This document shows, piece after piece, positions 8,035 to 17,890 of a stretch of 64,000 nucleotides of DNA; the first letter of the stretch is position 1; each line of letters begins with the position of its first letter. The translations under genes and the position numbers were made by a program. Source of the stretch: Leptospira stimsonii. Lineage in GTDB: Bacteria; Spirochaetota; Leptospiria; Leptospirales; Leptospiraceae. The notes under the pieces are model-generated. The model had not been told where the DNA came from and did no database searches. It saw only the letters and a program-made list of their open reading frames with translations. The stretch is taken from the NCBI RefSeq assembly GCF_003545885.1, contig NZ_QHCT01000002.1, positions 582,376 to 646,375 of the forward strand, given 5' to 3'.

Positions 8035-9189
8035 TTAAACCCATACGGGTTTTTTCAAATTCCAAACACCATCCTGCTTTTTCCAAATGTGATCGGAGCG
8101 CCAGCTATCAATGACTTCATTGAATTCGTCTTCGGTAATAGAACAATATTCAAGGAAGTCCTTGAAATATTTTTTAGGAAACTCACCGTCATATTTTTGA
8201 ACTAATGCAATTCCTTCTTCTCGGGTAATCTTTGAGTCTCTGATTTCATGCGCCGCATCAGATGTGGCGCGGCCGATTCCAAATTTGATATAACTCAAAT
8301 AATAGTGAAAGCCGTCTATGCTATCATCTAAACTAGCGTATTTCGAATAAGTTCCTTCCGAACGCTCAGTATTTGGAGAAAAACCAGTATGCTCCTTACA
8401 ATAGTAAAAGTTTTCCTGCGGATCCCAAAATTTATAATAACCAAAGAAATGAATTTGAGTATTATTCTTCTTGATATCATCAAATTTTGGCGCTACGAAC
8501 GGCTTTAAATCGACTTCGCTTACGCCATGCTCAGTCCAAAACTCAGGAGGAAGTCCGGAAAAATAATGTTTATCGTGATCCTGAATATCACGGTCCGGAC
8601 GAAACGCATTCTTCATATCTCCGCCATATTCAACTTCCCCATTCTCTCCATACATGATCAACGAAACACTATACTTTACTGCCATATGTAATGGAAAATT
8701 TGTTTGCCCATAAATAAAAGGCTGAAAAGGATCACCTAAAAACTGAAAAGCAAGGTGGGTTAATCTACGTGTGACCTTCCCGTTCGGTGTACCAAGAATA
8801 TTATCAAATCCTGATGCAATAAATGCGTCTAAGTTTTTACGACCGATTTCTGTCGCCTTTAGTGGGGCCCATGTGACGGTTAACGGATTCATGTTGTACT
8901 TATATTTCAGCTGATGCGCGACAAAACTGCCATCCTTCCCACCGCTACAAGGTACAATTACATCATACTCACCATTATTTTTTCTGTACCGGTTGCAAAG
9001 CTCATGCAATTCCTTCTCTCTGAGATTCCAATCGATGTGCTTTCTTTTATATTCCGCGTAATTACATGCGGAACAAACTCCTTTCTCATCAAACGTAATT
9101 CTAGGACGTTGATTTGAAACCGTACATTTTACGCAAAATTTTACTTCCGAAGGTAAATTATATTTTTTTATTAAATCTTTCTTTTCCAT
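8035..9189 (-). CDS. N-acetyl sugar amidotransferase (WbuX/PseA/WbpG family)
   Basis: This 384-residue protein has an N-terminal zinc-binding pattern (CVKC near residue 18 and CSAC near residue 39) and a PP-loop ATPase motif, PCSGGKDGS, near residue 80. These are hallmarks of the amidotransferases that convert an acetamido group on a nonulosonic acid or uronic sugar to an acetamidino group. Ammonia would come from the adjacent HisH/HisF-like pair. The presence of a complete legionaminic acid pathway in the same operon suggests an acetamidino derivative of legionaminic acid or of another diamino sugar as product. That substrate is inference. Confidence 0.88.
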   Translation of the reverse strand: MEKKDLIKKYNLPSEVKFCVKCTVSNQRPRITFDEKGVCSACNYAEYKRKHIDWNLREKELHELCNRYRKNNGEYDVIVPCSGGKDGSFVAHQLKYKYNMNPLTVTWAPLKATEIGRKNLDAFIASGFDNILGTPNGKVTRRLTHLAFQFLGDPFQPFIYGQTNFPLHMAVKYSVSLIMYGENGEVEYGGDMKNAFRPDRDIQDHDKHYFSGLPPEFWTEHGVSEVDLKPFVAPKFDDIKKNNTQIHFFGYYKFWDPQENFYYCKEHTGFSPNTERSEGTYSKYASLDDSIDGFHYYLSYIKFGIGRATSDAAHEIRDSKITREEGIALVQKYDGEFPKKYFKDFLEYCSITEDEFNEVIDSWRSDHIWKKQDGVWNLKKPVWV

Positions 9190-9377
9190 TCTTTAAACCT
9201 AAGTTTTTTCTATTTGATATAATTTCATCTGATTCCCACTATAAATTTATGAAAGGGAATCGAATCGGCGACTAAGATTGTGCAAGTGTAACGACATTCA
9301 TTTTTCGAATTCAACAACAGTTAGATTGCATAATGAAACTAATGATTGCTTTCAAAAAACGAATTATGTGCATATTC

Positions 9378-10343
9378 CTATTCTACTCCATAGATTTCAT
9401 GGACTACTCGCATTGATTCCAAGGCATCCACCAGAGATGGGAGAGAGTGTTCTTGGTTTTTGAACGCTTTGACTACCATCTCAGCCTGTCTTCGCAATCC
9501 AGGTTTAAATTGTACATCCCATTCGTGTATAGGAATTGATTCCAAAGTTCTCTGACCATTTAACTGTATCGACGCCTGTTCAAGCGGCCGCAACTCAAAT
9601 CGTTTCGAATGAGTGGTTACTGAAACAGCCCAAGGCCCAGGAGCATTCCATACCGCTTGATAGATTCCGAGATCGCCGGAATCAAATAAAATCTTTGCGG
9701 CAACAAAAGTGGGATTGTCCTTATCCCAATGAAATAGAGGATCGATTTGAATAATTCTTCCCCGACCAAAAATTGAAAAATAGTCTATTAGATGAATTGA
9801 ATTCGCATACATCCAATTTTCTAGGACTAAATCGGGTTGACCGAAATTTTTAGCCGCTATCAAATCTTCCTGATCTTGAACGTGAATAAATCTCGGTTCA
9901 TCTATTCGATTTAATTCCTGAAGAGTATTGTATGTACTCGAATAGTGCCTTCGATTAAGAGCAACGTAAGCCTCTCTCTTTAATTCGTGTGCGACCTTCA
10001 CAATAGCATTCGCCTCTCCATAATTATATCCTACAGGTTTTTCTATCAAAGAGAGCCAAGGGAATTGAAAGCATTCCAAAATGACCGATTTCGCGGATAA
10101 CTCGGGAACTGAAACGACGACTATATCCGCATTCGTTTCTTTATAGAGAGAAGCAACCGAATCAACGACTTTAGGAATACCAAACTCTTTCGCAAGGATA
10201 TCGGCACGACTTTTCGTACGGCTATAAATTCCGCACAATTCCACTCCTGAAATATCCCGAAAAGCCTTAATATGCTCGGTAGCCATGTAGCCGGCGCCGA
10301 CGAAAGCAACCTTGCAAAATATTGCTTTAGAATTTGAACTCAT
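9378..10343 (-). CDS. Gfo/Idh/MocA-family oxidoreductase
   Basis: This 321-residue NAD(P)-dependent sugar dehydrogenase has AFVGAGYMATEHIKAF at the N-terminus and SLIEKPVGYNYGEA, holding the EKP lysine, near residue 105. The ALNRRHYSS and SIHLIDYFSIFG segments belong to the substrate domain. It shares little with the other two Gfo/Idh proteins of the locus beyond family motifs, so it is not a recent duplicate. About 190 bp separate it from the amidotransferase gene downstream, the largest gap within the operon. Confidence 0.82.
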   Translation of the reverse strand: MSSNSKAIFCKVAFVGAGYMATEHIKAFRDISGVELCGIYSRTKSRADILAKEFGIPKVVDSVASLYKETNADIVVVSVPELSAKSVILECFQFPWLSLIEKPVGYNYGEANAIVKVAHELKREAYVALNRRHYSSTYNTLQELNRIDEPRFIHVQDQEDLIAAKNFGQPDLVLENWMYANSIHLIDYFSIFGRGRIIQIDPLFHWDKDNPTFVAAKILFDSGDLGIYQAVWNAPGPWAVSVTTHSKRFELRPLEQASIQLNGQRTLESIPIHEWDVQFKPGLRRQAEMVVKAFKNQEHSLPSLVDALESMRVVHEIYGVE

Positions 10344-10449
10344 TTTATAGATTTTCCTTAGTCCTCAATGACTTCCATCACCGGCCAAATCTAATGAAAT
10401 CCGAAATCTAATAAAATCACTTTTAAATTTCAGATATATTAGAATTATC

Positions 10450-11463
10450 TTATGCCCACGGGAAGACAACACTGCGATCCACCCCTGTTTTGAGATGAAT
10501 GACTTTGTTTCCATTTCCAGCGGATTGATATGCGGCAACTAAAACTTCAATGACGCGACGCCCATCTTCCCCACTAATTACATTCTCGTTGTTGATTAAA
10601 GAACGCAACACTGCCGCACTCGTATCCACGACTTCGCAAGGAGCAATCTTAATCCGAGAATCTACCGAAGGCATTCCGTATCGACTAGTCGGGAGGTCTC
10701 GGTACTGCTCTTCCCTAACGTTCGCAATTAAGTCTCCGTCAAGTTCGTTAATGGTGATCATTCCATTTCTGCAGGCATAGACTACTCGAATTCCGTGACC
10801 TTGATCGGAACCGATCTCCATGTAGAGTCTTTTTCCACCAGTCGTTACAGCTCGAATACTACCTGCACGGTCTTGAAACTGAGGTCCCCTCGGATTAGCG
10901 ACGATTTCTGGCGAAAACCATGCCGTGACCTCGGCAATGTCCTCTTCGGTTAAAAAACGAAATGCTTCAAAGTAATGACTGCCGTTCATCGCAAAACCGA
11001 AATTCCCTGCGACAACGGTCATACTCATTAATCCATCATATTCTTTTGTTTTAAAGAGACGCTTTGGCTCGGTATACTGTTCCATAAAACGCATCTGATG
11101 ATTGACCGCCAACTTGACTCCGCACCGTTTACACGCTTCGATCATCCGATCACACTCCGCGAGAGAAACAGCCATCGGTTTTTCAACGAGAATAAACTTC
11201 ACACCATTCTCCGTCGCAAGGCAGGTAAATTTACAATGAGAATCTGCGGTCGTTGCAATGATCAGGCATTCCGGTTTTGCATGAGCAAAAAAAAGATTGA
11301 TATCATCAAAAAGTTTATCTGAATCGATCAAAAACTCAGACTGAGCCATATTCAAAGAATCCTTACTTACATCGTAAAGCCCAACCAAGTCCCAACCCAA
11401 TCGCCGAACCGCTTGAATATGACGACGACCCATACGTCCGACACCGATAATCCCAATCCTCAA
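10450..11463 (-). CDS. Gfo/Idh/MocA-family oxidoreductase
   Basis: This 337-residue protein begins MRIGIIGVGRMGRRHI, a standard Rossmann loop, and has LVEKPMAVSLAECDRMI near residue 91 and the NHQMRFMEQY substrate motif near residue 120. It probably oxidises or reduces a nucleotide-activated sugar for the O-antigen. It lies between the GT-B-like protein gene and another Gfo/Idh gene, with about 100 bp on each side. The specific reaction is not visible. Confidence 0.83.
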   Translation of the reverse strand: MRIGIIGVGRMGRRHIQAVRRLGWDLVGLYDVSKDSLNMAQSEFLIDSDKLFDDINLFFAHAKPECLIIATTADSHCKFTCLATENGVKFILVEKPMAVSLAECDRMIEACKRCGVKLAVNHQMRFMEQYTEPKRLFKTKEYDGLMSMTVVAGNFGFAMNGSHYFEAFRFLTEEDIAEVTAWFSPEIVANPRGPQFQDRAGSIRAVTTGGKRLYMEIGSDQGHGIRVVYACRNGMITINELDGDLIANVREEQYRDLPTSRYGMPSVDSRIKIAPCEVVDTSAAVLRSLINNENVISGEDGRRVIEVLVAAYQSAGNGNKVIHLKTGVDRSVVFPWA

Positions 11464-11570
11464 TTCAAGCCGCCCCTTTCAACGTAGTTATCAAAATTCA
11501 TAATATAGTAATTTCCTTACATGTTAAAACTATAAATTATTCGAAATAATTCAAAGAAACAAAAGCATTT

Positions 11571-13013
11571 TCAAATAGCCGGTGATGCACTTGTATTCAG
11601 AAATTTGCTATAAATCAAACTTTCAATCCGTTCCATTGCATGACCGTCGACCTTTCCCCAGATGCTCGAATATTTTTTTGCAATTGAATTTAATTGGGAA
11701 AAGTATTCAAAGTCATTGCACATCCTATAAGCTGAATTTTCAAAATCAACTTTTTGATTCACCGTGATTACGGAGGGAACGGAAGCATATTCGCTCATAC
11801 GATAGTTAAAAACATCATAATACAATAAAGGCTTTCCGCAAGATAGAACATACCGCAACATTCCACTCAGTGTCCCAATACAAAATTGAGCGCCGGGAAT
11901 GATTTCACAGGCATCTCCATCATAAATTTTGATTTCAGGGAACTTAGTCAACAAGGCGTTCCTAATATATTTCATTCTAGGATGGATACTGAAATAAACA
12001 GGGTTTTGACTTTTGGAGACTAACGTTCCAACAAAAAAACAAATCATTTCCCAATAGTCAGAAAACTCAAAGCCTACTAAATGATTTCCTGTCTGATCGG
12101 GCGGAAGGAAAGCGACTATGTATTGTTCTTTTTTCGGATTCTTATCTAAATCAGAAGCGTAAAGAATATCATGCGAGGCACTACCGGTTACATAACACTT
12201 TTTCGGATCCACCCCATCCTGTGTATAGGATAAAAACATCGCCTCGCTTTCTAATGCGAGAACATCTGCGAGATCATCTGACATCCACGGATTACTCGTT
12301 GGTAATCCGGAACACTCCATTGCAAGGATTTCCACTGCTGTAGCTCCCAGATAATTCTTGAAGACCCATTGCGGATACAATTTTGAAATAATCCGATTTA
12401 GGATTCCACGTACCTGATATTCAGATTTACCCGTAACTACACTTTGCAACTCGCTACGCATAATCCAAGCATAAGGAACCACTACAGTAGGAATTCCCAA
12501 CTTTCGAGCGGTCCAAAAAATTTGGCCGAGTATTCCCCTGATTTCAATATTGGGAAAAATGAATACGTCTGGCTTTATCTTTTCGACAATCCTCTGCGCA
12601 ATAAATCCTCGACTTCGAATAACGGAAAGGTGCCAAAAAAAGGAAAATAACGACGATTTCGTAACAAAAATCGAAACATAGATCTTCAATATCTTTTTAA
12701 AAAGAAAACCGAAAAACGGCATATCTTTGATTCGTTGTTTCCAGCCAACGCCAACAATCGACGGAGATTCTATCGAGCTTCCACTGTTTAATGAATTTGT
12801 TTTTTCCTTTTCTTCTACCACGTTTGAAATATAACGAAGACCAACCCTTTTGCACCGATTCGATTCGTCTGTGAAATCCTCATCCCCCAAAAAAACAAGA
12901 ATCGGATCAAACTTACCATTTCTCAGTATGCTACTGGCAGTTCGAAACATCTCTGGAAAGTGCGCACGAATTGCAACAAGAAGGGCAAGCTTTTTCACCG
13001 AATTCTCTTCCAT
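11571..13013 (-). CDS. Surface carbohydrate biosynthesis protein, GT-B-like
   Basis: This 480-residue protein lacks a named catalytic motif. Its layout suggests two Rossmann-like halves: KPDVFIFPNIEIRG and IPTVVVPYAWI in the first, and CYVTGSASHDIL, YFSIHPRM and FCIGTLSGMLRYVLSCGKPLLYYD in the second. The last segment resembles the donor site of UDP-GlcNAc-epimerase-like and CDP-glycerol-transferase-like GT-B enzymes. It is most likely a glycosyltransferase acting on the O-antigen intermediate. Donor and acceptor are unknown. Confidence 0.6.
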   Translation of the reverse strand: MEENSVKKLALLVAIRAHFPEMFRTASSILRNGKFDPILVFLGDEDFTDESNRCKRVGLRYISNVVEEKEKTNSLNSGSSIESPSIVGVGWKQRIKDMPFFGFLFKKILKIYVSIFVTKSSLFSFFWHLSVIRSRGFIAQRIVEKIKPDVFIFPNIEIRGILGQIFWTARKLGIPTVVVPYAWIMRSELQSVVTGKSEYQVRGILNRIISKLYPQWVFKNYLGATAVEILAMECSGLPTSNPWMSDDLADVLALESEAMFLSYTQDGVDPKKCYVTGSASHDILYASDLDKNPKKEQYIVAFLPPDQTGNHLVGFEFSDYWEMICFFVGTLVSKSQNPVYFSIHPRMKYIRNALLTKFPEIKIYDGDACEIIPGAQFCIGTLSGMLRYVLSCGKPLLYYDVFNYRMSEYASVPSVITVNQKVDFENSAYRMCNDFEYFSQLNSIAKKYSSIWGKVDGHAMERIESLIYSKFLNTSASPAI

Positions 13014-13041
13014 TTTTCTTAGCTTTTAAAATAAAGAAAAA

Positions 13042-15111
13042 CTAATCCTTATTCTTATTAATGAAAAATAATCTGTACAGAGAATATAAACTTAACATCG
13101 GAAGCGTTGCTAAGCGGGAAACGATTCCGGACCTTCCGTGACGAGCCACGCGACTAAGTCTATTGATTCCTTTTTTTAACAATTGATTCAATCCTTTAGA
13201 GCCGTAGGTGTTAAACGTTAATCTCTTTGATCGTCTAACAAAATGAACCATGTTGGTAAGAAGGTCGCTAAATGTAAAATGATCTATAGACGAATCAAGT
13301 TTCTTATAGAGTTCTTCATTGCAGAAAGTTGAAACTGCAATCGCATATTCGTTTTCAACTCTTCTTTTGATATGGACCGAAAGTTCCTCCCGTAGTTTTG
13401 CACAAGCTTCAGGCGATGGTCGCTCCACAAGATAATCTTCCATATAAAGAAAATGAAGGCCAGTTCTTACAAAAGAAAGCAGTGCATCCTCGTAGTTTTC
13501 TACGATCGGTTCCCCGTCGTCGTTAAAAGAAGTATTCAGGAGGGTATATACGCCGGAAAGTTTTCCGAACTCCTCAATTAAATCATAATATGCTTTATTT
13601 TGACTAGGAGTTACTGATTGAACCCGACTACTTCCATCTACGTGAATAACTGCCGGAATCTTAGACCTTGCATCCGGATAAACGGCACAAGCCATCAGCA
13701 TAAACGGACTAGGGCAAGGAATATCAAAATATCGATTTTGTTTATCGGCGTGGCAAGACGGCGCAAAAGGACGAAACCTTTCCCTATGCTTAATCTGGGT
13801 ATTAACAACTTCTAACATATTCGCAATCCTAGGATCCGCGAGAATGCTTCTATTCCCTAACGCCCTCGGTCCGTATTCGGAAGCGCCGGAAATTCTACCG
13901 ATAATGCTTCCATTTGCGAGAACTTTCGCCACATCCTCAGAACTAACCTTGCGACCAACAAACTTATACTTATCCAAAAGAGCAGGAATTGTTTCGGATT
14001 GATTCGCCGATCCAAGATATGCGTGTTCCATTTTCGCTGGCGCCGTTCCATGCATAACTTTGTAATAACCCCATAACGCACAACCCAAGGGGATTCCTTC
14101 ATCTGAAGCCGCCGGCTGAACGAAAACGTTATCAAAAAGACCTAGATCCAGTATTTTTCTATTGGTAACGCATGAAAGCGCAACCCCGCCCGCCAAACAA
14201 AGGTTTCTCGAGTTCGATTTATTTGCCGCGAGTTTCGCAAGATACAGGACATCTTCCTCAAGCGCATCTTGAGCCTCTCTAGCAATATTCACCCAATATT
14301 CGTCCTGAAGTTCGACGTCTTTTGTTGCTTTTGAAGTGGCGACGAATGATCTAACCTCCACTCCCAGTCTATTTACTAAATCAGTATAATCAGACATGAA
14401 ACCATCATGTCGATCTTTCGGAATGTTCAGATAGTTTTTCTGAGGAAAACGATCGCGAAAGGCCGCAAGCGCCATCGTCTTTCCCGCCGCAAATTTATCC
14501 AGACCTAACTTACTCGTGATTAAATCATAAAGATTTGATATATTTTGTCTATGAGGAGGCCAACTTACTTTTGTGCTGTGAGTAATCTTTCCATTTTGGT
14601 ATTCATCTCCTCCATACCCAGTTCTATCTATGATAGAAATATCTTTTCCTTTTCCGATATAGTTTCCAATACCACCCTCAATCGTTAAGATCGATGCCTC
14701 TTCAAAACCCGATACGTAATAGGTACTTGCCGCGTGCGCGTCTATATGATTGATATAAAGCACTTTTTCCTTCGGGAATCGAATAGATTGTTCAATCAAA
14801 TAGTTAAAACGAGCATCGAAGTCATATTGATGAGGACGTTGATTTCTTGCCGAGAGCCGTCCAAATTGAGAATTCTTTTCCGGCCAAAGTTCACCATGTC
14901 TATCGATACAAATCAAATCGATTTCATCCAGAGATTTTAATTCGAAATGATCCATCACATAACGAATAGACAAAAGTGGATAAGAATAAGAATGTTTCCG
15001 ACGGTTCAACCTCGCTTCTGAAATTGCCGAAAGTTCGACCGACCCAGAACGATCCGTTATCAATGCGGCTCCAGTGTCATGGCCGCTAGATTTAATACCT
15101 AAAATGTACAT
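13042..15111 (-). CDS. NodU/CmcH-type sugar carbamoyltransferase
   Basis: This 689-residue protein starts with LGIKSSGHDTGAALI and has HIDAHAASTYY near residue 122, both in the kinase-like ATP and carbamoyl-phosphate domain, then LCLAGGVALSCVTNRK. The C-terminal domain is marked by SGASEYGPRALGNRSILADPR. Such enzymes transfer a carbamoyl group to a sugar hydroxyl. It is longer than usual because roughly 100 basic residues follow the C-terminal domain. In this setting it should decorate an O-antigen sugar or its nucleotide-linked precursor. Confidence 0.9.
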   Translation of the reverse strand: MYILGIKSSGHDTGAALITDRSGSVELSAISEARLNRRKHSYSYPLLSIRYVMDHFELKSLDEIDLICIDRHGELWPEKNSQFGRLSARNQRPHQYDFDARFNYLIEQSIRFPKEKVLYINHIDAHAASTYYVSGFEEASILTIEGGIGNYIGKGKDISIIDRTGYGGDEYQNGKITHSTKVSWPPHRQNISNLYDLITSKLGLDKFAAGKTMALAAFRDRFPQKNYLNIPKDRHDGFMSDYTDLVNRLGVEVRSFVATSKATKDVELQDEYWVNIAREAQDALEEDVLYLAKLAANKSNSRNLCLAGGVALSCVTNRKILDLGLFDNVFVQPAASDEGIPLGCALWGYYKVMHGTAPAKMEHAYLGSANQSETIPALLDKYKFVGRKVSSEDVAKVLANGSIIGRISGASEYGPRALGNRSILADPRIANMLEVVNTQIKHRERFRPFAPSCHADKQNRYFDIPCPSPFMLMACAVYPDARSKIPAVIHVDGSSRVQSVTPSQNKAYYDLIEEFGKLSGVYTLLNTSFNDDGEPIVENYEDALLSFVRTGLHFLYMEDYLVERPSPEACAKLREELSVHIKRRVENEYAIAVSTFCNEELYKKLDSSIDHFTFSDLLTNMVHFVRRSKRLTFNTYGSKGLNQLLKKGINRLSRVARHGRSGIVSRLATLPMLSLYSLYRLFFINKNKD

Positions 15112-15162
15112 TGAATTTACCTTACTCGTTTATGAATGGAAAAACTAAAAAGAATACGAAGA

Positions 15163-16044
15163 TTAACCGCGAATACTAAAAAGACTTTGGTCCAAGGAAG
15201 GCATTTTTTTCTGTAATGCTCTCTCGATTTTTTCTACACTTAGGGACATATCCATGGGTCTTTTTGCAACAAGGTTTGCATTCTTATATGGAATTGGATG
15301 AATCAATTCTTGTGAAAGTCCGAAAACTTTGGCTAACTTGAATGCAAACTCAAATTTTGAAATCCTATCTCGACCTACTATGTGATAAATTCCGAAAAGG
15401 TTCTTCTCAATTGAATCCAGAAGAAGTTCAGCTAAAAGAGGGATCGAAATTGGAGTAAAATAAACATCCTGAAAAGCGTTCAGAACATTGCCGGTTTCTA
15501 AAGTTCCGACAATCCAATCTGAAAATGATTTTCTCCATGGGAGCCCGACCCCAAAAAAATTAGTTCGAACAATCAAAGCATCCGGGTTCCTTTTCTGGAC
15601 TGCTACTTCAGCGTTCCATTTCGTTCTTCCGTATACATTTAAGGGAGACACTGGAGTGTCTTCCGTTACGTTCGCGATCGAACCATCCCAAAGATGATCT
15701 GTTGAAATATGTATCATCTTTATTGAAAGAGTGCGAGAAAGTTCGGCAATAAGTCCGCTCGTTTCCACGTGAATACGAGTAGCCAAAACCTCATTTTTCT
15801 CACATTCATCCACGTTAGTCAAACCGGCACAATGAAGAATATATTTTGGTTTTACCGATTCCACAATTTTCGTAAAGTTTGCATGATCATTTAGATCGCA
15901 TTGTATTTCAGTGATTCCTAAAATTTGGATCGAATGTCCGTATGAAATGCCAGTGACTTTAAAATTCCTTTCCTTAAAAAAAGAACAAAGATAGTGACCC
16001 AAAAGACCGCTTGCGCCGGTGATTAAAACAGATTCATCTTTCAT
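15163..16044 (-). CDS. RmlD-like NAD(P)-dependent sugar reductase
   Basis: This 293-residue extended SDR has TGASGLLGHYL at the N-terminus, HCAGLTNVDECE near residue 90, ISTDHLWDG near residue 116, and the YGRTK catalytic pair near residue 142. These match dTDP-4-dehydrorhamnose reductase. No rmlA, rmlB or rmlC gene is in the window, so it may reduce a different 4-keto sugar or work with genes farther along the locus. Its start overlaps the stop of the ABC exporter gene by 4 nt. Confidence 0.82.
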   Translation of the reverse strand: MKDESVLITGASGLLGHYLCSFFKERNFKVTGISYGHSIQILGITEIQCDLNDHANFTKIVESVKPKYILHCAGLTNVDECEKNEVLATRIHVETSGLIAELSRTLSIKMIHISTDHLWDGSIANVTEDTPVSPLNVYGRTKWNAEVAVQKRNPDALIVRTNFFGVGLPWRKSFSDWIVGTLETGNVLNAFQDVYFTPISIPLLAELLLDSIEKNLFGIYHIVGRDRISKFEFAFKLAKVFGLSQELIHPIPYKNANLVAKRPMDMSLSVEKIERALQKKMPSLDQSLFSIRG

Positions 16045-17822
16045 TGTGTAGGAGCAGATTGATACAGTTCCGCAAAAGTCCCCTTTCTATAGATACTCCC
16101 GTTTTTCAGTTCAACAATCAGATCGCAATTTTGAACCGTAGTCAATCTATGCGCGATCATTAGAATCGTTAGATCCTTTCTAAGCCCGTCGATAGAATCC
16201 ATCACTGCCTTTTCTGTTTCCGAATCGAGAGCACTTGTAGCTTCATCAAAAACGATAACCGAGGAATTTTTGTAAAGTGCTCGAGCAATCCCGATTCGCT
16301 GTCGCTGTCCGCCGGAAAGTCGAATTCCCCGCTCGCCAACAAATGACAAATAACCTTCCTTTAAGGTTTCAATATGATCAGCGATTTGAGCTTGTTCTGC
16401 CGCAAGTTTAACCTTCTCCATATCAATATCCTTTAAGGGGATACCGAATGCTATATTTTCCGCGATGCTTGTATCCGCTAAAAAAATGCTCTGCGGAACA
16501 TGAGCGATATTCGCTTGCCAGGAACGAGTTAATTCGGATTGAATGATTCGCCCGTCCACTGATATAAAACCTGCGTTCGGTTCGAGTAATCCCATAAAAA
16601 TATCTAAGAAGGTACTCTTACCGCTTCCCGTATGACCCACGATCCCAATTCTCTGTCCTTTCAGAATTTCAAGATTTATTTCTTTCAGAGCCAATGATCC
16701 ATTCTCTTCATAACGAAATTCTAAATCTTTAATCAATATCGATTTTGAAAATGGCAATGGGTTCGGTTTCGGTAAAAAAGCGTAATCCGGAAGTTTTTGA
16801 TCTAATAAATCCAATACGTCGGTCAAAAGGCTCTTACTACTTCTCAAACTGGTCCAGGATTGATAACCAAGCTGAACGACCGGTAACAATCTTTGCGCCC
16901 CAAGAGCCATCGAGCCCAAAAAAGGGAGTGCGCCCGAAATACCATTTTCTGAACGAAACAAAAAGCAGGCAAACGCCGCGATAAGAACCATCCCTAACGC
17001 TTCCATTAAGAACCGAGGACCATACGCGGTAAAGTTATTGTCTGCATATGCTTTTCTTAATTTTTGTTCCGAACTTTGATAGAGATCACAATAGGCTTGT
17101 TGATTTCCTTCAATCAAGACATCTCGAATTCCACCTAGACCTTCTTGCAGTATCTTAACAACTTTCGAATATTCTTCCGATAATACTTTACCGTTTTTAA
17201 CAAGCCTGTCTTTCGCAGTATAACCGATTATGGCATAAATGAATCCCATTCCAATAAACGCGGAAATGGAGACCAATGGATCGAAAGCAATCAAAGTAAT
17301 TAAAATGGAAACAAGAATGAATAATCCGCTGATAATATTTACTACCGGAAGAATTGTATAAGAAACCAACCCGTTCGCTTTTCCTAATATTCCACTAATA
17401 ACTTCACTACTGTTTCGTTGAGCATGAGCAATATATGGCTGAAACAGCGTTTTATGATATACGCTGATGCTCAAATCAGCGCCAGTAGCATACGACAAAC
17501 GGGTACTAACCCATAGCAAAATTAGACGAGTACCCCCTGCTACGATCGCCGCAAACGCAAAAATTCCGGTTACAGGTAGGACTAAATCCTCAGGTTTTTG
17601 AAGATGAAAGTACTTCGCGACCGCTTGAACCGAAGCCAATTGAAAGATTTGTCCAGGTGAAGTCAAAATTCCTAAAAAAGGAATAATAGCTCCAATGCTC
17701 ATCACTTCCGCAAACGAGGCAAAAACGACTAACGCAAGTAAAAATGCGTATTGCTTATGCCGACGCGGAGTCAAGTGTTGCCAAAGTCTGAACAATAGGA
17801 TTTTTAGATTTTCATTCTTCAT
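16041..17822 (-). CDS. ABC exporter, fused permease and ATPase (MsbA-like)
   Basis: This 593-residue half-transporter has about six predicted membrane segments in its first 330 residues. A nucleotide-binding domain follows, with Walker A GHTGSGKST, signature LSGGQRQRIGIARAL, Walker B VIVFDEATSALD, and the H-loop IAHRLTT. It would form a homodimer in the inner membrane and move a lipid-linked glycan or other amphiphile. Its coupling to the RmlD-like gene by a 4-nt overlap places it in the O-antigen operon. Whether it flips O-antigen units or lipid A is not decidable here. Confidence 0.88.
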   Translation of the reverse strand: MKNENLKILLFRLWQHLTPRRHKQYAFLLALVVFASFAEVMSIGAIIPFLGILTSPGQIFQLASVQAVAKYFHLQKPEDLVLPVTGIFAFAAIVAGGTRLILLWVSTRLSYATGADLSISVYHKTLFQPYIAHAQRNSSEVISGILGKANGLVSYTILPVVNIISGLFILVSILITLIAFDPLVSISAFIGMGFIYAIIGYTAKDRLVKNGKVLSEEYSKVVKILQEGLGGIRDVLIEGNQQAYCDLYQSSEQKLRKAYADNNFTAYGPRFLMEALGMVLIAAFACFLFRSENGISGALPFLGSMALGAQRLLPVVQLGYQSWTSLRSSKSLLTDVLDLLDQKLPDYAFLPKPNPLPFSKSILIKDLEFRYEENGSLALKEINLEILKGQRIGIVGHTGSGKSTFLDIFMGLLEPNAGFISVDGRIIQSELTRSWQANIAHVPQSIFLADTSIAENIAFGIPLKDIDMEKVKLAAEQAQIADHIETLKEGYLSFVGERGIRLSGGQRQRIGIARALYKNSSVIVFDEATSALDSETEKAVMDSIDGLRKDLTILMIAHRLTTVQNCDLIVELKNGSIYRKGTFAELYQSAPTQ

Positions 17823-17890
17823 TCAATTTAGATAAAATCAAGTTTTTAAATATCGTCGCAAGTAATATTATAATTTATAAATATGATCGC

